From contig JBHHXI010000075.1 in NCBI GenBank assembly GCA_046756945.1, positions 1 through 14,913 of the forward strand: a stretch of 14,913 bases of DNA, written 5' to 3'. Positions 6,020 to 14,197 of this stretch are shown here, piece by piece (the stretch's first letter is position 1; each line of letters opens with the position of its first letter). Source of the stretch: JACZQZ01 sp046756945. GTDB taxonomy: Bacteria; Pseudomonadota; Alphaproteobacteria; Rhodospirillales; 2-02-FULL-58-16. Made by a program: the position numbers and the translations under genes. A model generated the notes under the pieces. That model made no database searches. It saw only the letters and a program-made list of their open reading frames with translations, and had not been told where the DNA came from.

Positions 6020-7690
6020 GTGTCTTGGAAAAAACTGGCTATGGATGAATTGTCGATCCAACGCGGGGGCTCCACGGGCGTCGTCCCCCAGGACCACAAC
6101 GGCGGCAACGCCACGGCGGCGCCGGGCGGGTTTGCGGTATCCTTCACCGATCTCCTGCGGCAGGCCGGCGCCCCCGTTGGGATAGGCATCGACGCGCTTA
6201 CGGACCTGGCCGGGAACACGACCGATCCGGGCTCCGCCGAACCACCGGCGCCCGCCGGCGACGACGGATACGACCACTTCGACGACGCCGGCGCCGGGCG
6301 CGGCGACGATCGGCCCGACGCCGGCCCGGATACCGCCGACGCGGATTACGGCGACGACCAGGTCGCGGACCAGGGCACGGCGCGGACGGACGATCCCGGC
6401 GACCCGCCGTCCCACGGAGACGAGACACCGCGGGAGAGCGAGTATGAGGCCGGGTCCGCGGACCCGGAAGGCGATTCCGGGGCCACCGAGGCCCCGAATC
6501 CCAATGACGGGACGACCGCCGGGACTCCAGCCGCCAATGGCGGAGACGCGGCGAGCAGCGCCGGCACGGAACATGCCGGTCAGGTGCTGGCCGGCGTGGC
6601 GGCGGCACAGGCCTCGAAACTTCCCGGCAACGCGGCCGAACCGGCCGGCGGGCGCCCCGGACAGGGACTGTCCACGGCCACGGCCGCCGTTGCCAAGGAG
6701 ACTCCGGCCCAGGGCGGCAACGCCGGCCGCCCGCAAACCAACGCACAGGGCCAACAGCCGCAAGCCACCCCCGGCGCCCGGGCGCCGGCCAATACGGCCG
6801 CCACCCCCAACAACGGCGCGGCGGCCCAGGCCGCGGCCCTGTCCAAGACCGTGGGCGAGGGCAACCCTGTCTCGGTGCGTGTCGCCGTCACCAACGACGC
6901 GGCGACCCTGGTGTCGCAGCCCGGTTCCAACCTCGCCGCATCTACGGTCCTCTCCGGCACGGCCGGAAACCAGCCCCAAAACGGCCAGTCCCTGCACGGC
7001 GCCGCCGGCACCAACCCGGCGGCCACGAACCTGGCCGGCGGCGCCGGCCAGGGCCAGCAGGCGACCATCCAGGCGGCGCAGGTCCAGGCCGCGGCCGGAA
7101 CGGAAGTTACAGGGTCCCCCGTGCTCGCCAATGCGGCCACGCTCCAGCCCCAGGCCGGAACCGGCGGCACCATCGCGCCAGTGGGCGCGGCCGCCGTGGG
7201 CGAGACACCTCTGACCCAGCAGCCGGCAGCCTCCACCACGGCCAACGCCCAGCGGGCCGCCGGCCCGCGGCCGGGGGTGGCCGATCAGGTCTCGGTCCAC
7301 ATCGCCAAGGCACTCAAGGCGGGCGTGGACAGGATTACCATCCAGCTCAAGCCCGCTTCGCTGGGCCGCATCGACGTGCAACTCGAGGTCGGCCACGACG
7401 GCCGGGTCATGGCCGTGGTCACCGCCGACAACAAGGACACCCTGGACCTGTTGCAGCGCGATGCCCGGGAATTGGAGCGGGCGCTCCAGGACGCCGGTCT
7501 GCAGGCGGATTCGGGAAGCTTGAGCTTCAACCTGCGCGGACAAGGCGGTCAGGCGCCCGGGGACGGTCCCACGGGCTCCGGCGCGCCGAACGACGAAACG
7601 GCCGCGGCCGGAGCGGACGACGTGGGTGCACCCGCCGCCGACTACGGTGACGGCATCATCACCGAGGGCCGCATCGACATTCGCGCCTGA
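6020..7690 (+). CDS. fliK: Flagellar hook-length control protein FliK
   Basis: Exported ruler and substrate-specificity switch that sets hook length and turns the export gate from hook to filament substrates. The evidence is the C-terminal Flg_hook domain at about residues 420-510: VADQVSVHIAKALKAGVDRI, then QLKPASLGRIDVQLEV, VMAVVTADNKDTLDLLQRD and LERALQDAGLQADSGSLSFN. The N-terminal four fifths is low-complexity: an Asp/Gly/Pro-rich acidic part at about 70-155, then an Ala/Gln/Gly/Pro-rich part to about 415, as expected for an extended ruler. It is 556 residues from GTG 6020, which has AGAGGAG at 6004-6010 nine bases upstream. ATG 6041 (M-D-E-L-S-I) is the alternative if the sigma-54 promoter is used. 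It is followed 31 bases later by flgD. Confidence 0.9.
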   Translation: MSWKKLAMDELSIQRGGSTGVVPQDHNGGNATAAPGGFAVSFTDLLRQAGAPVGIGIDALTDLAGNTTDPGSAEPPAPAGDDGYDHFDDAGAGRGDDRPDAGPDTADADYGDDQVADQGTARTDDPGDPPSHGDETPRESEYEAGSADPEGDSGATEAPNPNDGTTAGTPAANGGDAASSAGTEHAGQVLAGVAAAQASKLPGNAAEPAGGRPGQGLSTATAAVAKETPAQGGNAGRPQTNAQGQQPQATPGARAPANTAATPNNGAAAQAAALSKTVGEGNPVSVRVAVTNDAATLVSQPGSNLAASTVLSGTAGNQPQNGQSLHGAAGTNPAATNLAGGAGQGQQATIQAAQVQAAAGTEVTGSPVLANAATLQPQAGTGGTIAPVGAAAVGETPLTQQPAASTTANAQRAAGPRPGVADQVSVHIAKALKAGVDRITIQLKPASLGRIDVQLEVGHDGRVMAVVTADNKDTLDLLQRDARELERALQDAGLQADSGSLSFNLRGQGGQAPGDGPTGSGAPNDETAAAGADDVGAPAADYGDGIITEGRIDIRA

Positions 7691-7721
7691 GCGAAATGGC
7701 GCGCGTAAAGGATATGGGCAG

Positions 7722-8456
7722 ATGATCCTCGGAGGAGTCTCGGATACGGTCGCCGTCGACGACGGTTCCAAGGCGGCGGCGTCGAAGGCCAAGCTGCAAG
7801 ACGAGCTGAACCGCTTCCTGAACCTGCTGATCACGCAGCTCAAGAACCAGGACCCGCTCGACCCGCTGGACACCAACGAGTTCACCGCACAGCTGGTCCA
7901 GTTCGCCAGCGTCGAGCAGCAGATCCAGCAGAACGACAACCTGGAGAAGCTTCTGAACCTGCAGGAGACCTCGCAGGTCGCCGCCATGGTCGACTTCATC
8001 GGCACCACCGTCGAGGTCACCGGCGACACGGTGCCGCTCGAGAACGGCCGGGCAGAGTTCACCTACGCCCTCGACACCAATGCCACGGACGTCACCGTCA
8101 CCGTCAAGAATTCCTCCGGCCTGACCGTGTTCGTCGGCCAAGGCGAAACCGGGACCGGCAAACACGGTTTCGTGTGGGACGGCAAGTCGGCCGGCGGCGT
8201 CGAGCAGCCGGACGGCGCTTACACCATCGTCGTCGGCGCCCTGGACAGGGCCGGCAACCTGCTCGATGTCGAGCAGACCGTCTTCGGCCGGGTCACCGGC
8301 GCCGGCGCGGACGACGGCGCCGTATCCCTGTTCCTGGGCGACGTGACCGTGTCCATGGACGACGTCCTCGCGGTCAAGGAGACCCCGGCCAGCACGGCGC
8401 CGGACGCGGCATCGCCAGGCGGCAACACCAATCCTCCGCCCGACCCGACCCTGTAA
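7722..8456 (+). CDS. flgD: Flagellar hook capping protein FlgD
   Basis: Scaffold that sits at the growing tip and guides polymerisation of the hook subunit FlgE, then leaves. The N-terminal FlgD signature is clear at residues 29-68: LNRFLNLLITQLKNQDPLDP, TNEFTAQLVQFASVEQQIQQ. It is followed by AAMVDFIGTTVEVTGD, a beta-rich middle with VTVKNSSGLTVF and GKHGFVWDGKSAGG, and the PDGAYTIVVGALD strand typical of the FlgD Ig-like domain. It has 244 residues, the family's usual size or slightly above, ending in a Pro/Ala-rich tail. The ATG at 7722 has AAAGGA at 7707-7712, nine bases upstream; the frame upstream belongs to an overlapping reading frame within fliK. flgE follows 41 bases later, so the three genes read as one operon. 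Confidence 0.95.
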   Translation: MILGGVSDTVAVDDGSKAAASKAKLQDELNRFLNLLITQLKNQDPLDPLDTNEFTAQLVQFASVEQQIQQNDNLEKLLNLQETSQVAAMVDFIGTTVEVTGDTVPLENGRAEFTYALDTNATDVTVTVKNSSGLTVFVGQGETGTGKHGFVWDGKSAGGVEQPDGAYTIVVGALDRAGNLLDVEQTVFGRVTGAGADDGAVSLFLGDVTVSMDDVLAVKETPASTAPDAASPGGNTNPPPDPTL

Positions 8457-8497
8457 CGCACGCGGCCGAAGAACCGGCAAATCGAAGGAGAACGAAA

Positions 8498-10624
8498 ATG
8501 AGCTTATTTGGTGCACTGTCTTCGGGCGTATCCGGGCTGACCGCCCAGAGCAGCGCCATGGGCGCCATCGCCGACAACATCACCAACGTCAGCACCATCG
8601 GCTACAAGAACACGCGGGTCGATTTCCAGACCCTGGTCACCAAGCAGACCTCGTCGACGTTGTTTTCGGCCGGCGGCGTGCAGTCGAAGCCGCGCCAGGA
8701 CACCGGTGTACAGGGCCTGTTGCAGGCGTCCAGCTCGCAAACGGACATCTCCATCTCCGGTCAGGGCTATTTCGTCGTCAACGAGGCCAATACGCCGACC
8801 ATCAGCAACGAATTCCTGTACACCCGCGCCGGTTCGTTCTTCCAGGACAAGACGGGGTTCCTCAGGAACACGGCCGGATTCTACCTGCAGGCCTGGCCGA
8901 CGGACGCCAACGGCAAGGTGATCCCCGCCAACACGTCGCTCACCGTCTCCAACCAGAACATCGTCTCCACAGACTACCTGTCGACGGTGAACCTGAGCCA
9001 GGTCGGCGGCACCGCGTCGGCGACCAGCACGATTGGCATCGGCACCAACCTGCCGGCCAACGACGTCGCGGGCACGACCCACAAGACCGATGTGCAGTTC
9101 TTCGATTCCCTGGGCAACGCGGCCAATATCAGCTTCGTCTATACGAAATCGCCGACGGAAAACCAGTGGGACCTGTCCGTGGCGCCTCCCTCGGGGGCCG
9201 CCGTCCTGAGCATCGAGGACGGCACGAGCCCGACCCCGCTGGTTTACGAAAGTACCGGCCAGCTGGAGTTCAACATCCTTGACGCCAACGGCATCGCCAG
9301 GCGTCCGAACGACGGCGCCACCGTGATCATCGAGGGCATCACGTACACCTTCAACACCACCGGCACCCCGCCCGCCGACACCGCGACGGTCAAGCAGGTC
9401 GACGTCCGCACCAACACCACCGTGACCCAGGACGTGGCGTCCCTGGTGGCCGCGGTCATTGCCAGCGATTCGGACTTCGACACCACCAACAACCGGATCG
9501 CGGTCAGCTCCGCCAGCAGCACCACCATCCTGTTCAAGGACGACGGCACGCGGGCGATCGCGGTCGACCCGACCGGTCTCCTGGACAGCACCGGCACCCG
9601 GGTCACGACCCAGGACAACGCCTTCACCGTGAAAAAGCCGGCCACGGTCTACCGGGACTACGCCCAGTTCACGTTCCCGGGCGTTCCCGCCAATACCGAC
9701 ACCATGACGATCAACGGCATCGTTTATACCTTCGACAGCGCGGAGGTATCCAACGACAACGATCTGAACATCCGCATCGACAGCCTCGCCAACATGCTGG
9801 CCGACCTCGAGGCGTCGATCGAGGCCAACGACCCCAACTACGCCGCCGGCGGCACGGCCATCAGGACCAGGCAAAACAACGACGCCTCGGAACCGACGCC
9901 GTCGGGCACGCCCAACACGCTGGTGATTTCGTCCCTGGCCAGCGGCTCCTTCGACGTGGTCTTCTCCAGCGGTTTCACCAACGTCCCGACGGAGCCGGAC
10001 GGCACGGCGACGTTTAGCGCCGGCGGGACGTTCGCGTTAACGACCACCCGCGGCATCGTCTTCAACAGCGACGGCCTGCCCAACGCCTTCAACGTGAAGA
10101 AGCTCGAGATCCTGGACTTCGCCAGCGGCGCCTCGGACATGAACGACGCCGCCGGGGCGTCGAAGAAAATCACCCTGAATCTGGGCACCGTCGGTGTCGC
10201 CGACGGCTTCACCCAGTTCGGCGCCGCGTTCACCCCCGTTTTCATCAACCAGAACGGATCCCGGTTCGGCACGTTTGCCGGGGTCACCATCGCCACCGAC
10301 GGCCTGGTGACCGCCCTGTTCGACAATGGCGAAACCCGGCCCATCTTCCAAATCCCGATCGCCACGTTCGTCAACGTCAATGGGTTGGAATCCAAGACCG
10401 GCAACGTTTGGAGCGCCACCGAGGGTTCGGGCGACGTTACCCTCCGCGTGGCCGACAATGGCCCCGCCGGCCAGGTCATCCAGGGGGCCCTGGAGGCCTC
10501 CACCGTCGACATCGGCGAGGAATTCACCAAGATGATCGTGGTGCAGAGGGCATTTTCGGCCTCCGCCAAGATCATCAGCACAACCGACGACATGCTGGAG
10601 GAACTGTTGCGCGTCAAGCGGTAA
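8498..10624 (+). CDS. flgE: Flagellar hook protein FlgE, long form with inserted repeats
   Basis: Subunit of the hook, the universal joint between basal body and filament, exported by the flagellar type III system. The N-terminal rod-type helix MSLFGALSSGVSGLTAQSSA with IADNITNVSTIGYKNTR (residues 24-40) and the C-terminal VVQRAFSASAKIISTTDDML (681-700) are diagnostic. FlgE middle motifs include QGYFVVNEANTP (89-100), FLYTRAGSFFQD and DVQFFDSLGNAANISFVY (198-215). At 708 residues it is much longer than enteric FlgE (about 400). The surplus includes two related modules, residues about 272-345 (ATVIIEGITYTFNT...) and about 399-490 (DTMTINGIVYTFDS...), probably an enlarged surface domain. AAGGAG at 8485-8490 lies seven bases before ATG 8498. 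A terminator follows at 10685. Confidence 0.95.
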   Translation: MSLFGALSSGVSGLTAQSSAMGAIADNITNVSTIGYKNTRVDFQTLVTKQTSSTLFSAGGVQSKPRQDTGVQGLLQASSSQTDISISGQGYFVVNEANTPTISNEFLYTRAGSFFQDKTGFLRNTAGFYLQAWPTDANGKVIPANTSLTVSNQNIVSTDYLSTVNLSQVGGTASATSTIGIGTNLPANDVAGTTHKTDVQFFDSLGNAANISFVYTKSPTENQWDLSVAPPSGAAVLSIEDGTSPTPLVYESTGQLEFNILDANGIARRPNDGATVIIEGITYTFNTTGTPPADTATVKQVDVRTNTTVTQDVASLVAAVIASDSDFDTTNNRIAVSSASSTTILFKDDGTRAIAVDPTGLLDSTGTRVTTQDNAFTVKKPATVYRDYAQFTFPGVPANTDTMTINGIVYTFDSAEVSNDNDLNIRIDSLANMLADLEASIEANDPNYAAGGTAIRTRQNNDASEPTPSGTPNTLVISSLASGSFDVVFSSGFTNVPTEPDGTATFSAGGTFALTTTRGIVFNSDGLPNAFNVKKLEILDFASGASDMNDAAGASKKITLNLGTVGVADGFTQFGAAFTPVFINQNGSRFGTFAGVTIATDGLVTALFDNGETRPIFQIPIATFVNVNGLESKTGNVWSATEGSGDVTLRVADNGPAGQVIQGALEASTVDIGEEFTKMIVVQRAFSASAKIISTTDDMLEELLRVKR

Positions 10625-10630
10625 CCCTTT

Positions 10631-10672
10631 CACCTGACGACACCTGACGACCACGACCACGACCACGACCAC
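10631..10672. repeat. Short tandem repeats after flgE
   Basis: CACCTGACGA is repeated twice (10631-10650), followed by four near-perfect CCACGA units. The tract is non-coding and lies between the flgE stop and its terminator, so copy number could vary between strains. Confidence 0.65.
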
Positions 10673-10684
10673 CGTCCCCACCCC

Positions 10685-10719
10685 GGTCCCGGCGCGGCCA
10701 TCCGGCCGTCGCCGGGACC
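10685..10719 (+). terminator. Terminator hairpin of the fliK-flgD-flgE operon
   Basis: GGTCCCGGCG, an inner CGGCC stem with a short ATC loop, then CGGCCG-T-CGCCGGGACC, nearly palindromic over 35 bases and followed by ATTTAATTT. It separates the hook operon from sciP. The T-run is interrupted by A, so it could also act in the other direction or stabilise the 3' end. Confidence 0.6.
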
Positions 10720-10801
10720 ATTTAATTTCACCCCGAGATATTGCGTCCCGGCTGCCCGGGCCGGCGCCGCGGGACCATTAACCGAATTCAAACCTTATTC
10801 A

Positions 10802-10816
10802 TTAGCGGTTCTTTAA
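10802..10816 (+). promoter_or_regulatory. CtrA-like box upstream of sciP
   Basis: TTAG (10802-10805), seven bases, then TTAA (10813-10816), one mismatch from TTAA-N7-TTAA, located 53 bp before the sciP ATG. A weaker TTAA-N7-CAAA is at 10778-10792. A CtrA site here would let CtrA drive its own antagonist, a loop known in Caulobacter. Confidence 0.5.
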
Positions 10817-10869
10817 CACGGGTTCGCCTATTCAAAAGGTCAAAGCAATCAGGAACACCGAAACGGCCA

Positions 10870-11223
10870 ATGACCGAGCACAAGCTCCATCACTCAGGCA
10901 AGGCGCGCTCCCGCGAGGTCCTGAGCCCCACCGGCGCGCCGATGACCCGGGACGACCTGCCGCCACCGAATACCAAGCGGTGGGTCATGCGTCGCAAGGC
11001 GGAAGTCGTGGCCGGGGTACATGCCGGGCTGATTTCCCTCGAGGAGGCCTGCGACCGCTACACCCTCTCCGTCGACGAGTTCCGCTCCTGGCAACGCCTG
11101 CTCGATGCGCACGGCCTGGCGGGGCTGCGCGCCACGCGCACCAAGGAGTACCGCAGGGGCTCCAAATCCCGCCCCGGGCCCGTTTCCACCCTCCACGAAA
11201 TCGTCCGCATCCAAACGAAATAG
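10870..11223 (+). CDS. sciP: SciP (DUF1153), CtrA inhibitory protein
   Basis: Small helix-turn-helix protein that, in Caulobacter, binds CtrA at target promoters and blocks recruitment of RNA polymerase in swarmer cells. The DUF1153 core is unmistakable: DDLPPPNTKRWVMRRKAEVV (residues 28-47), GLISLEEACDRYTLSVDEFR, then SWQRLLDAHGLAGLRATRTK. The protein has 117 residues against roughly 90 in Caulobacter. The extra sequence is a basic N-terminal segment of about 15 residues and a C-terminal tail RRGSKSRPGPVSTLHEIVRI. The ATG at 10870 has only AGGA, 15 bases upstream; the frame is open further up from TTG 10741 but that part covers the CtrA-like box and looks non-coding. The order flgE-sciP-fliF matches, from memory, the Caulobacter arrangement. 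Confidence 0.92.
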   Translation: MTEHKLHHSGKARSREVLSPTGAPMTRDDLPPPNTKRWVMRRKAEVVAGVHAGLISLEEACDRYTLSVDEFRSWQRLLDAHGLAGLRATRTKEYRRGSKSRPGPVSTLHEIVRIQTK

Positions 11224-11241
11224 TGCCGGCAAGAACCAGCG

Positions 11242-11364
11242 GGCCGCTGAAAAGCCGTCCATGCGCCGTCCTGTCCTTCGGAGACGCCGCCCGTCGGGCG
11301 GCGCCTCAGGATAGCGCCGTCGCGAAGCATAAGGCGCCAGCGACACCCTTTTTCAGCCTGCTAG
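11242..11364. repeat. MITE-like palindromic repeat element, copy 2 (shortened)
   Basis: It starts GGCCGCTGAAAAG and ends TTTTTCAGCCTGCTAG, with inner GAGACGCCGCCCGTCGGGCGGCGCCTCAGGAT and a right part CGCGAAGCATAAGGCGCCAG matching copy 1 at 1193-1365. About 50 bases between the two hairpins of copy 1 are missing, and the ends are no longer perfect inverted repeats. The GCCGCCC-GTC-GGGCGGC stem could serve as the terminator of sciP. Confidence 0.7.
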
Positions 11365-11381
11365 GCAAATTCTGCCGGGTG

Positions 11382-11396
11382 TTAACCACTTTTTCA
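11382..11396 (+). promoter_or_regulatory. CtrA-like box upstream of fliF
   Basis: TTAA (11382-11385), seven bases, then TTCA (11393-11396), one mismatch from TTAA-N7-TTAA. It lies 93 bp before the fliF start and directly after the palindromic element. The fliF operon is CtrA-activated in Caulobacter, which makes the site plausible; the match alone would not be enough. Confidence 0.45.
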
Positions 11397-11488
11397 CGAT
11401 CCCCTCGCTAGGCTCTCCCCGCCGATAAAGGGATTGGCGCGGCCGCGGAAATCGGTAGGCGTTTCGAACTCGGAACAAGGGGAGTCGA

Positions 11489-13159
11489 GTGGACACCATC
11501 ACGCAAGCCCTGCGCAATCTGGGCACCGTGCGCTTGGCGGTGCTGGGAGGCGTGGGCGTTGCCCTGGTTGCCTTTTTCATCTTTTTGACCGCCCGGCTGG
11601 CGGCGCCGCCGATGGCCCTTCTGTATGGGGACCTGGAATTGGGCGATTCGTCGCGCATCGTGGCCCAACTGGAAAGCACGAAGACCCCATACGAACTGCG
11701 CAACGGCGGCACCCAGGTCTACGTCCCCGAGGACGTCGTGTTCAAGCTGCGCATGACCATGGCGGACCAGGGTCTGCCCAACGGCGGCACCATCGGCTAC
11801 GAGATCTTCGACAACGCCGATTCGCTGGGCACCACCAACTTCGTCCAGAACATCAACCTGGTGCGCGCCCTGGAAGGCGAGTTGGGCCGCACCATCCGCA
11901 CATTGGGCAGCGTGCGTTCGGCCCGCGTCCATCTGGTGATGCCCAAGCGGCGGCTGTTCAGCCGCGAGGCGCAAAAACCCAGCGCCTCGGTCATCCTCAG
12001 GATGCGCGGCGCCGGCCGCCTCGACAAGTCGCAGGTGATGGCCATCCAACACCTTGTCGCCGCCGCCGTACCGTCGTTGGTCCCGAGCCGCATTTCCATC
12101 GTCGATGACAAGGGCACCCTGCTCGCCCGCGGCTTCGACGACACGGGACCGGGCGCCGTGGCCGCCAAGGCCGAGGAACGGCGGCGCACCGTAGAGGGCC
12201 GTCTCGCCCGGACCATCGAGGAACTGCTCGAGAAGACCGTGGGATTCGGCAAGGTGCGCGCCGAAGTGTCGGCCGATATGGACTTCGACCGCATCTCCAC
12301 GAGCGAGGAACAGTTCGACCCCGACGGCCAGGTGGTGCGCTCGACCCAGAGCACCGAAGAGACGTCAAGCAGCAAGGACGCCGAGGGAAACCCGCCCGTC
12401 AGCGTCGCCGGCAACCTGCCCGACCCGAACCTGGGCAGCGGCGACACCGCCAGCAGGAGCGCGTCTGAAAGCCGCATCGAGGAGACCGTCAACTTCGAAA
12501 TATCCAAGAAGGTCGTCAACCATGTGCGCGAATCCGGCATCATCAACCGGCTCTCGGTGGCCGTGCTGGTGGACGGCTCCCGCAAGCTCGGGGCCGACGG
12601 CAATCTCACCTACCAGCCACGCAGCGAGGCGGAAATGGAGTTGCTCGCGACACTGGTGCGCGGCGCCATCGGCTTCAGCGCCGACCGGGGCGACACGGTC
12701 GAGGTCATCAATATGGAGTTCGCGGAGGTTGACGACACCGCGGAACAGCCCCTGGAGCTGTTCTTCGGCCTTCAAAAGAACGACCTCCTGCGCATGGCGG
12801 AGGTCCTGGTCCTGAGCATCGTCGCCATCCTGGTCATACTGCTGGTGGTCCGGCCTCTTGTTACCCGGGCCTTCGAGGCCATTCCCGCGGCGGTCCCGGC
12901 GGGCGGCGCGAACCTGCTTACCGATCAGGCCAGCGCCACACCGGCCCTGTCCGCCCCCAGTACCGCCGCGGTGCAGGCGCCGGGCGAAAGCGCGCCGGCC
13001 GAAGAAGAACAATTCGAGGAACTGATCGACATCGACCGGGTCGAGGGCCGGGTCAAGGCTTCGTCGGTGAAAAAGGTGGGCGAGATCGTCGACAAGCATC
13101 CCGACGAAGCCCTTTCCATAGTGCGCTCCTGGATGTACCAGGACAGCCGGGCAACCTGA
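11489..13159 (+). CDS. fliF: Flagellar MS-ring protein FliF
   Basis: Inner-membrane protein that forms the MS ring, the base on which the rotor and export gate assemble. It has 556 residues. The first membrane segment is at about 14-36 (LAVLGGVGVALVAFFIFLTA). The YscJ/FliF ring-building domains follow: LLYGDLELGDSSRIVAQLE, ALEGELGRTIRTLGSVRSAR with VHLVMPKRRLFSRE, then ASVILRMRGAGRLDKSQVMA and ISIVDDKGTLLARG. The second membrane segment is at about 433-455 (MAEVLVLSIVAILVILLVV). The C-terminal tail (IDIDRVEGRVKASSVKKVGE, ALSIVRSWMY) is the FliG-binding region. The start is GTG 11489, preceded by AAGGGGAG at 11477-11484, a strong though close ribosome binding site. fliG begins three bases after its stop, so the two are translationally linked. 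Confidence 0.96.
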   Translation: MDTITQALRNLGTVRLAVLGGVGVALVAFFIFLTARLAAPPMALLYGDLELGDSSRIVAQLESTKTPYELRNGGTQVYVPEDVVFKLRMTMADQGLPNGGTIGYEIFDNADSLGTTNFVQNINLVRALEGELGRTIRTLGSVRSARVHLVMPKRRLFSREAQKPSASVILRMRGAGRLDKSQVMAIQHLVAAAVPSLVPSRISIVDDKGTLLARGFDDTGPGAVAAKAEERRRTVEGRLARTIEELLEKTVGFGKVRAEVSADMDFDRISTSEEQFDPDGQVVRSTQSTEETSSSKDAEGNPPVSVAGNLPDPNLGSGDTASRSASESRIEETVNFEISKKVVNHVRESGIINRLSVAVLVDGSRKLGADGNLTYQPRSEAEMELLATLVRGAIGFSADRGDTVEVINMEFAEVDDTAEQPLELFFGLQKNDLLRMAEVLVLSIVAILVILLVVRPLVTRAFEAIPAAVPAGGANLLTDQASATPALSAPSTAAVQAPGESAPAEEEQFEELIDIDRVEGRVKASSVKKVGEIVDKHPDEALSIVRSWMYQDSRAT

Positions 13160-13162
13160 GCC

Positions 13163-14182
13163 ATGTCCCAGGTCAAAGACGATTTCCGCAGCCTTTCGGG
13201 GGCTCAGAAGGCATCGATCTTCATGCTCGCCCTGGGCCAGGACCACTCGGCGAAACTGTTCGAATTGATGGAGGACGAAGAGATCCGGGAGCTTTCCCAG
13301 ACCATGGCCAATCTGGGCAACGTCAATGCCGCCGTGATCGAGCGTCTGTTCGTGGAGTTCGCCGACCAACTGTCTTCCGCGGGCTCGTTGGTCGGCTCAT
13401 ACGTCACGACCGAGCGGCTGCTCTACAAAAGCCTGCCCGAGGAGCGGGTCGAGCAGATCATGGAGGAAGTCCGCGGCCCGGCCGGGCGCACCATGTGGGA
13501 CAAGCTGGGCAACGTCAACGAGGCGGTGCTCGCCAACTATTTCAAGAACGAATACCCGCAAACGGTGGCCGTGGTGCTGTCCAAGCTCAAGGGGGAGCAT
13601 GCGGCGCGGGTGCTTTCGGTGCTGCCCGAGAACTTCGCCATGGAAGTGGTGATGCGCATGCTGCGGATGGAAGCCGTCCAGAAAGACGTCCTGGATCACG
13701 TGGAAAAGACCCTGCGCGCCGAATTCATGACCAACCTTGCCCGCTCGACCCGCCGGGACGCCCACGAGATGATGGCCGACATCTTCAACAGCCTGGACCG
13801 GGCGACCGAAAACCGGTTCATGACGGCGCTCGAGGAGCGCAACCGGGAATCGTGCGAGAAAATCAAGCAGTTGATGTTCACCTTCGGCGACCTTTCGCGC
13901 ATCGACTCCAGTGGTATCCAGGTGCTCCTGCGCGATGTCGAGAAGGACAAGCTCGCCCTCGCCCTGAAGGGCGCCTCGGAGGATCTCAAGAAACTGTTCC
14001 TCGATAACATGTCGAAACGCGCCGCCAAGATGATGAAAGAGGACATGGAGGCGATGGGGGCGGTGCGGTTGAAGGACGTGGACGAGGCGCAGGCCGTGGT
14101 CGTCTCCGCCGCCAAGGCCCTGGCCGACAGCGGCGAGATCATGATCTCCAGCGGCGGCGAGGAAGATGAACTGGTGTATTAG
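13163..14182 (+). CDS. fliG: Flagellar motor switch protein FliG
   Basis: Rotor protein of the C ring that meets the stator and generates torque. It has 339 residues, the usual length. The N-terminal FliF-binding domain opens SLSGAQKASIFMLALG. The middle domain has the FliM-binding EHPQ motif in a variant form, E130-Y131-P132-Q133. The C-terminal torque domain reads IKQLMFTFGDLSRIDSSGIQ, LLRDVEKDKLALALKGASED and NMSKRAAKMMKEDMEAMG. Counterparts of the E. coli torque residues are K269, R286, E293, D294 and R302; E293 replaces an Asp, keeping the charge. It starts three bases after fliF and is followed by fliH after 15 bases, so all three belong to one operon. Confidence 0.97.
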   Translation: MSQVKDDFRSLSGAQKASIFMLALGQDHSAKLFELMEDEEIRELSQTMANLGNVNAAVIERLFVEFADQLSSAGSLVGSYVTTERLLYKSLPEERVEQIMEEVRGPAGRTMWDKLGNVNEAVLANYFKNEYPQTVAVVLSKLKGEHAARVLSVLPENFAMEVVMRMLRMEAVQKDVLDHVEKTLRAEFMTNLARSTRRDAHEMMADIFNSLDRATENRFMTALEERNRESCEKIKQLMFTFGDLSRIDSSGIQVLLRDVEKDKLALALKGASEDLKKLFLDNMSKRAAKMMKEDMEAMGAVRLKDVDEAQAVVVSAAKALADSGEIMISSGGEEDELVY

Positions 14183-14197
14183 GCGAATGTCACGGAC

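Noticed and set aside
6017..8062. 681-codon open frame on the minus strand opposite fliK
   Set aside because: It is antisense to a clear FliK with its Flg_hook domain, encodes Arg/Gly/Val-rich low-complexity sequence, and is what GC-rich codon use produces on the other strand.
8174..8497. Upstream extension of the flgE frame
   Set aside because: It overlaps flgD in another frame and is Arg-rich; AAGGAG seven bases before ATG 8498 and the canonical FlgE N-terminus fix the start.
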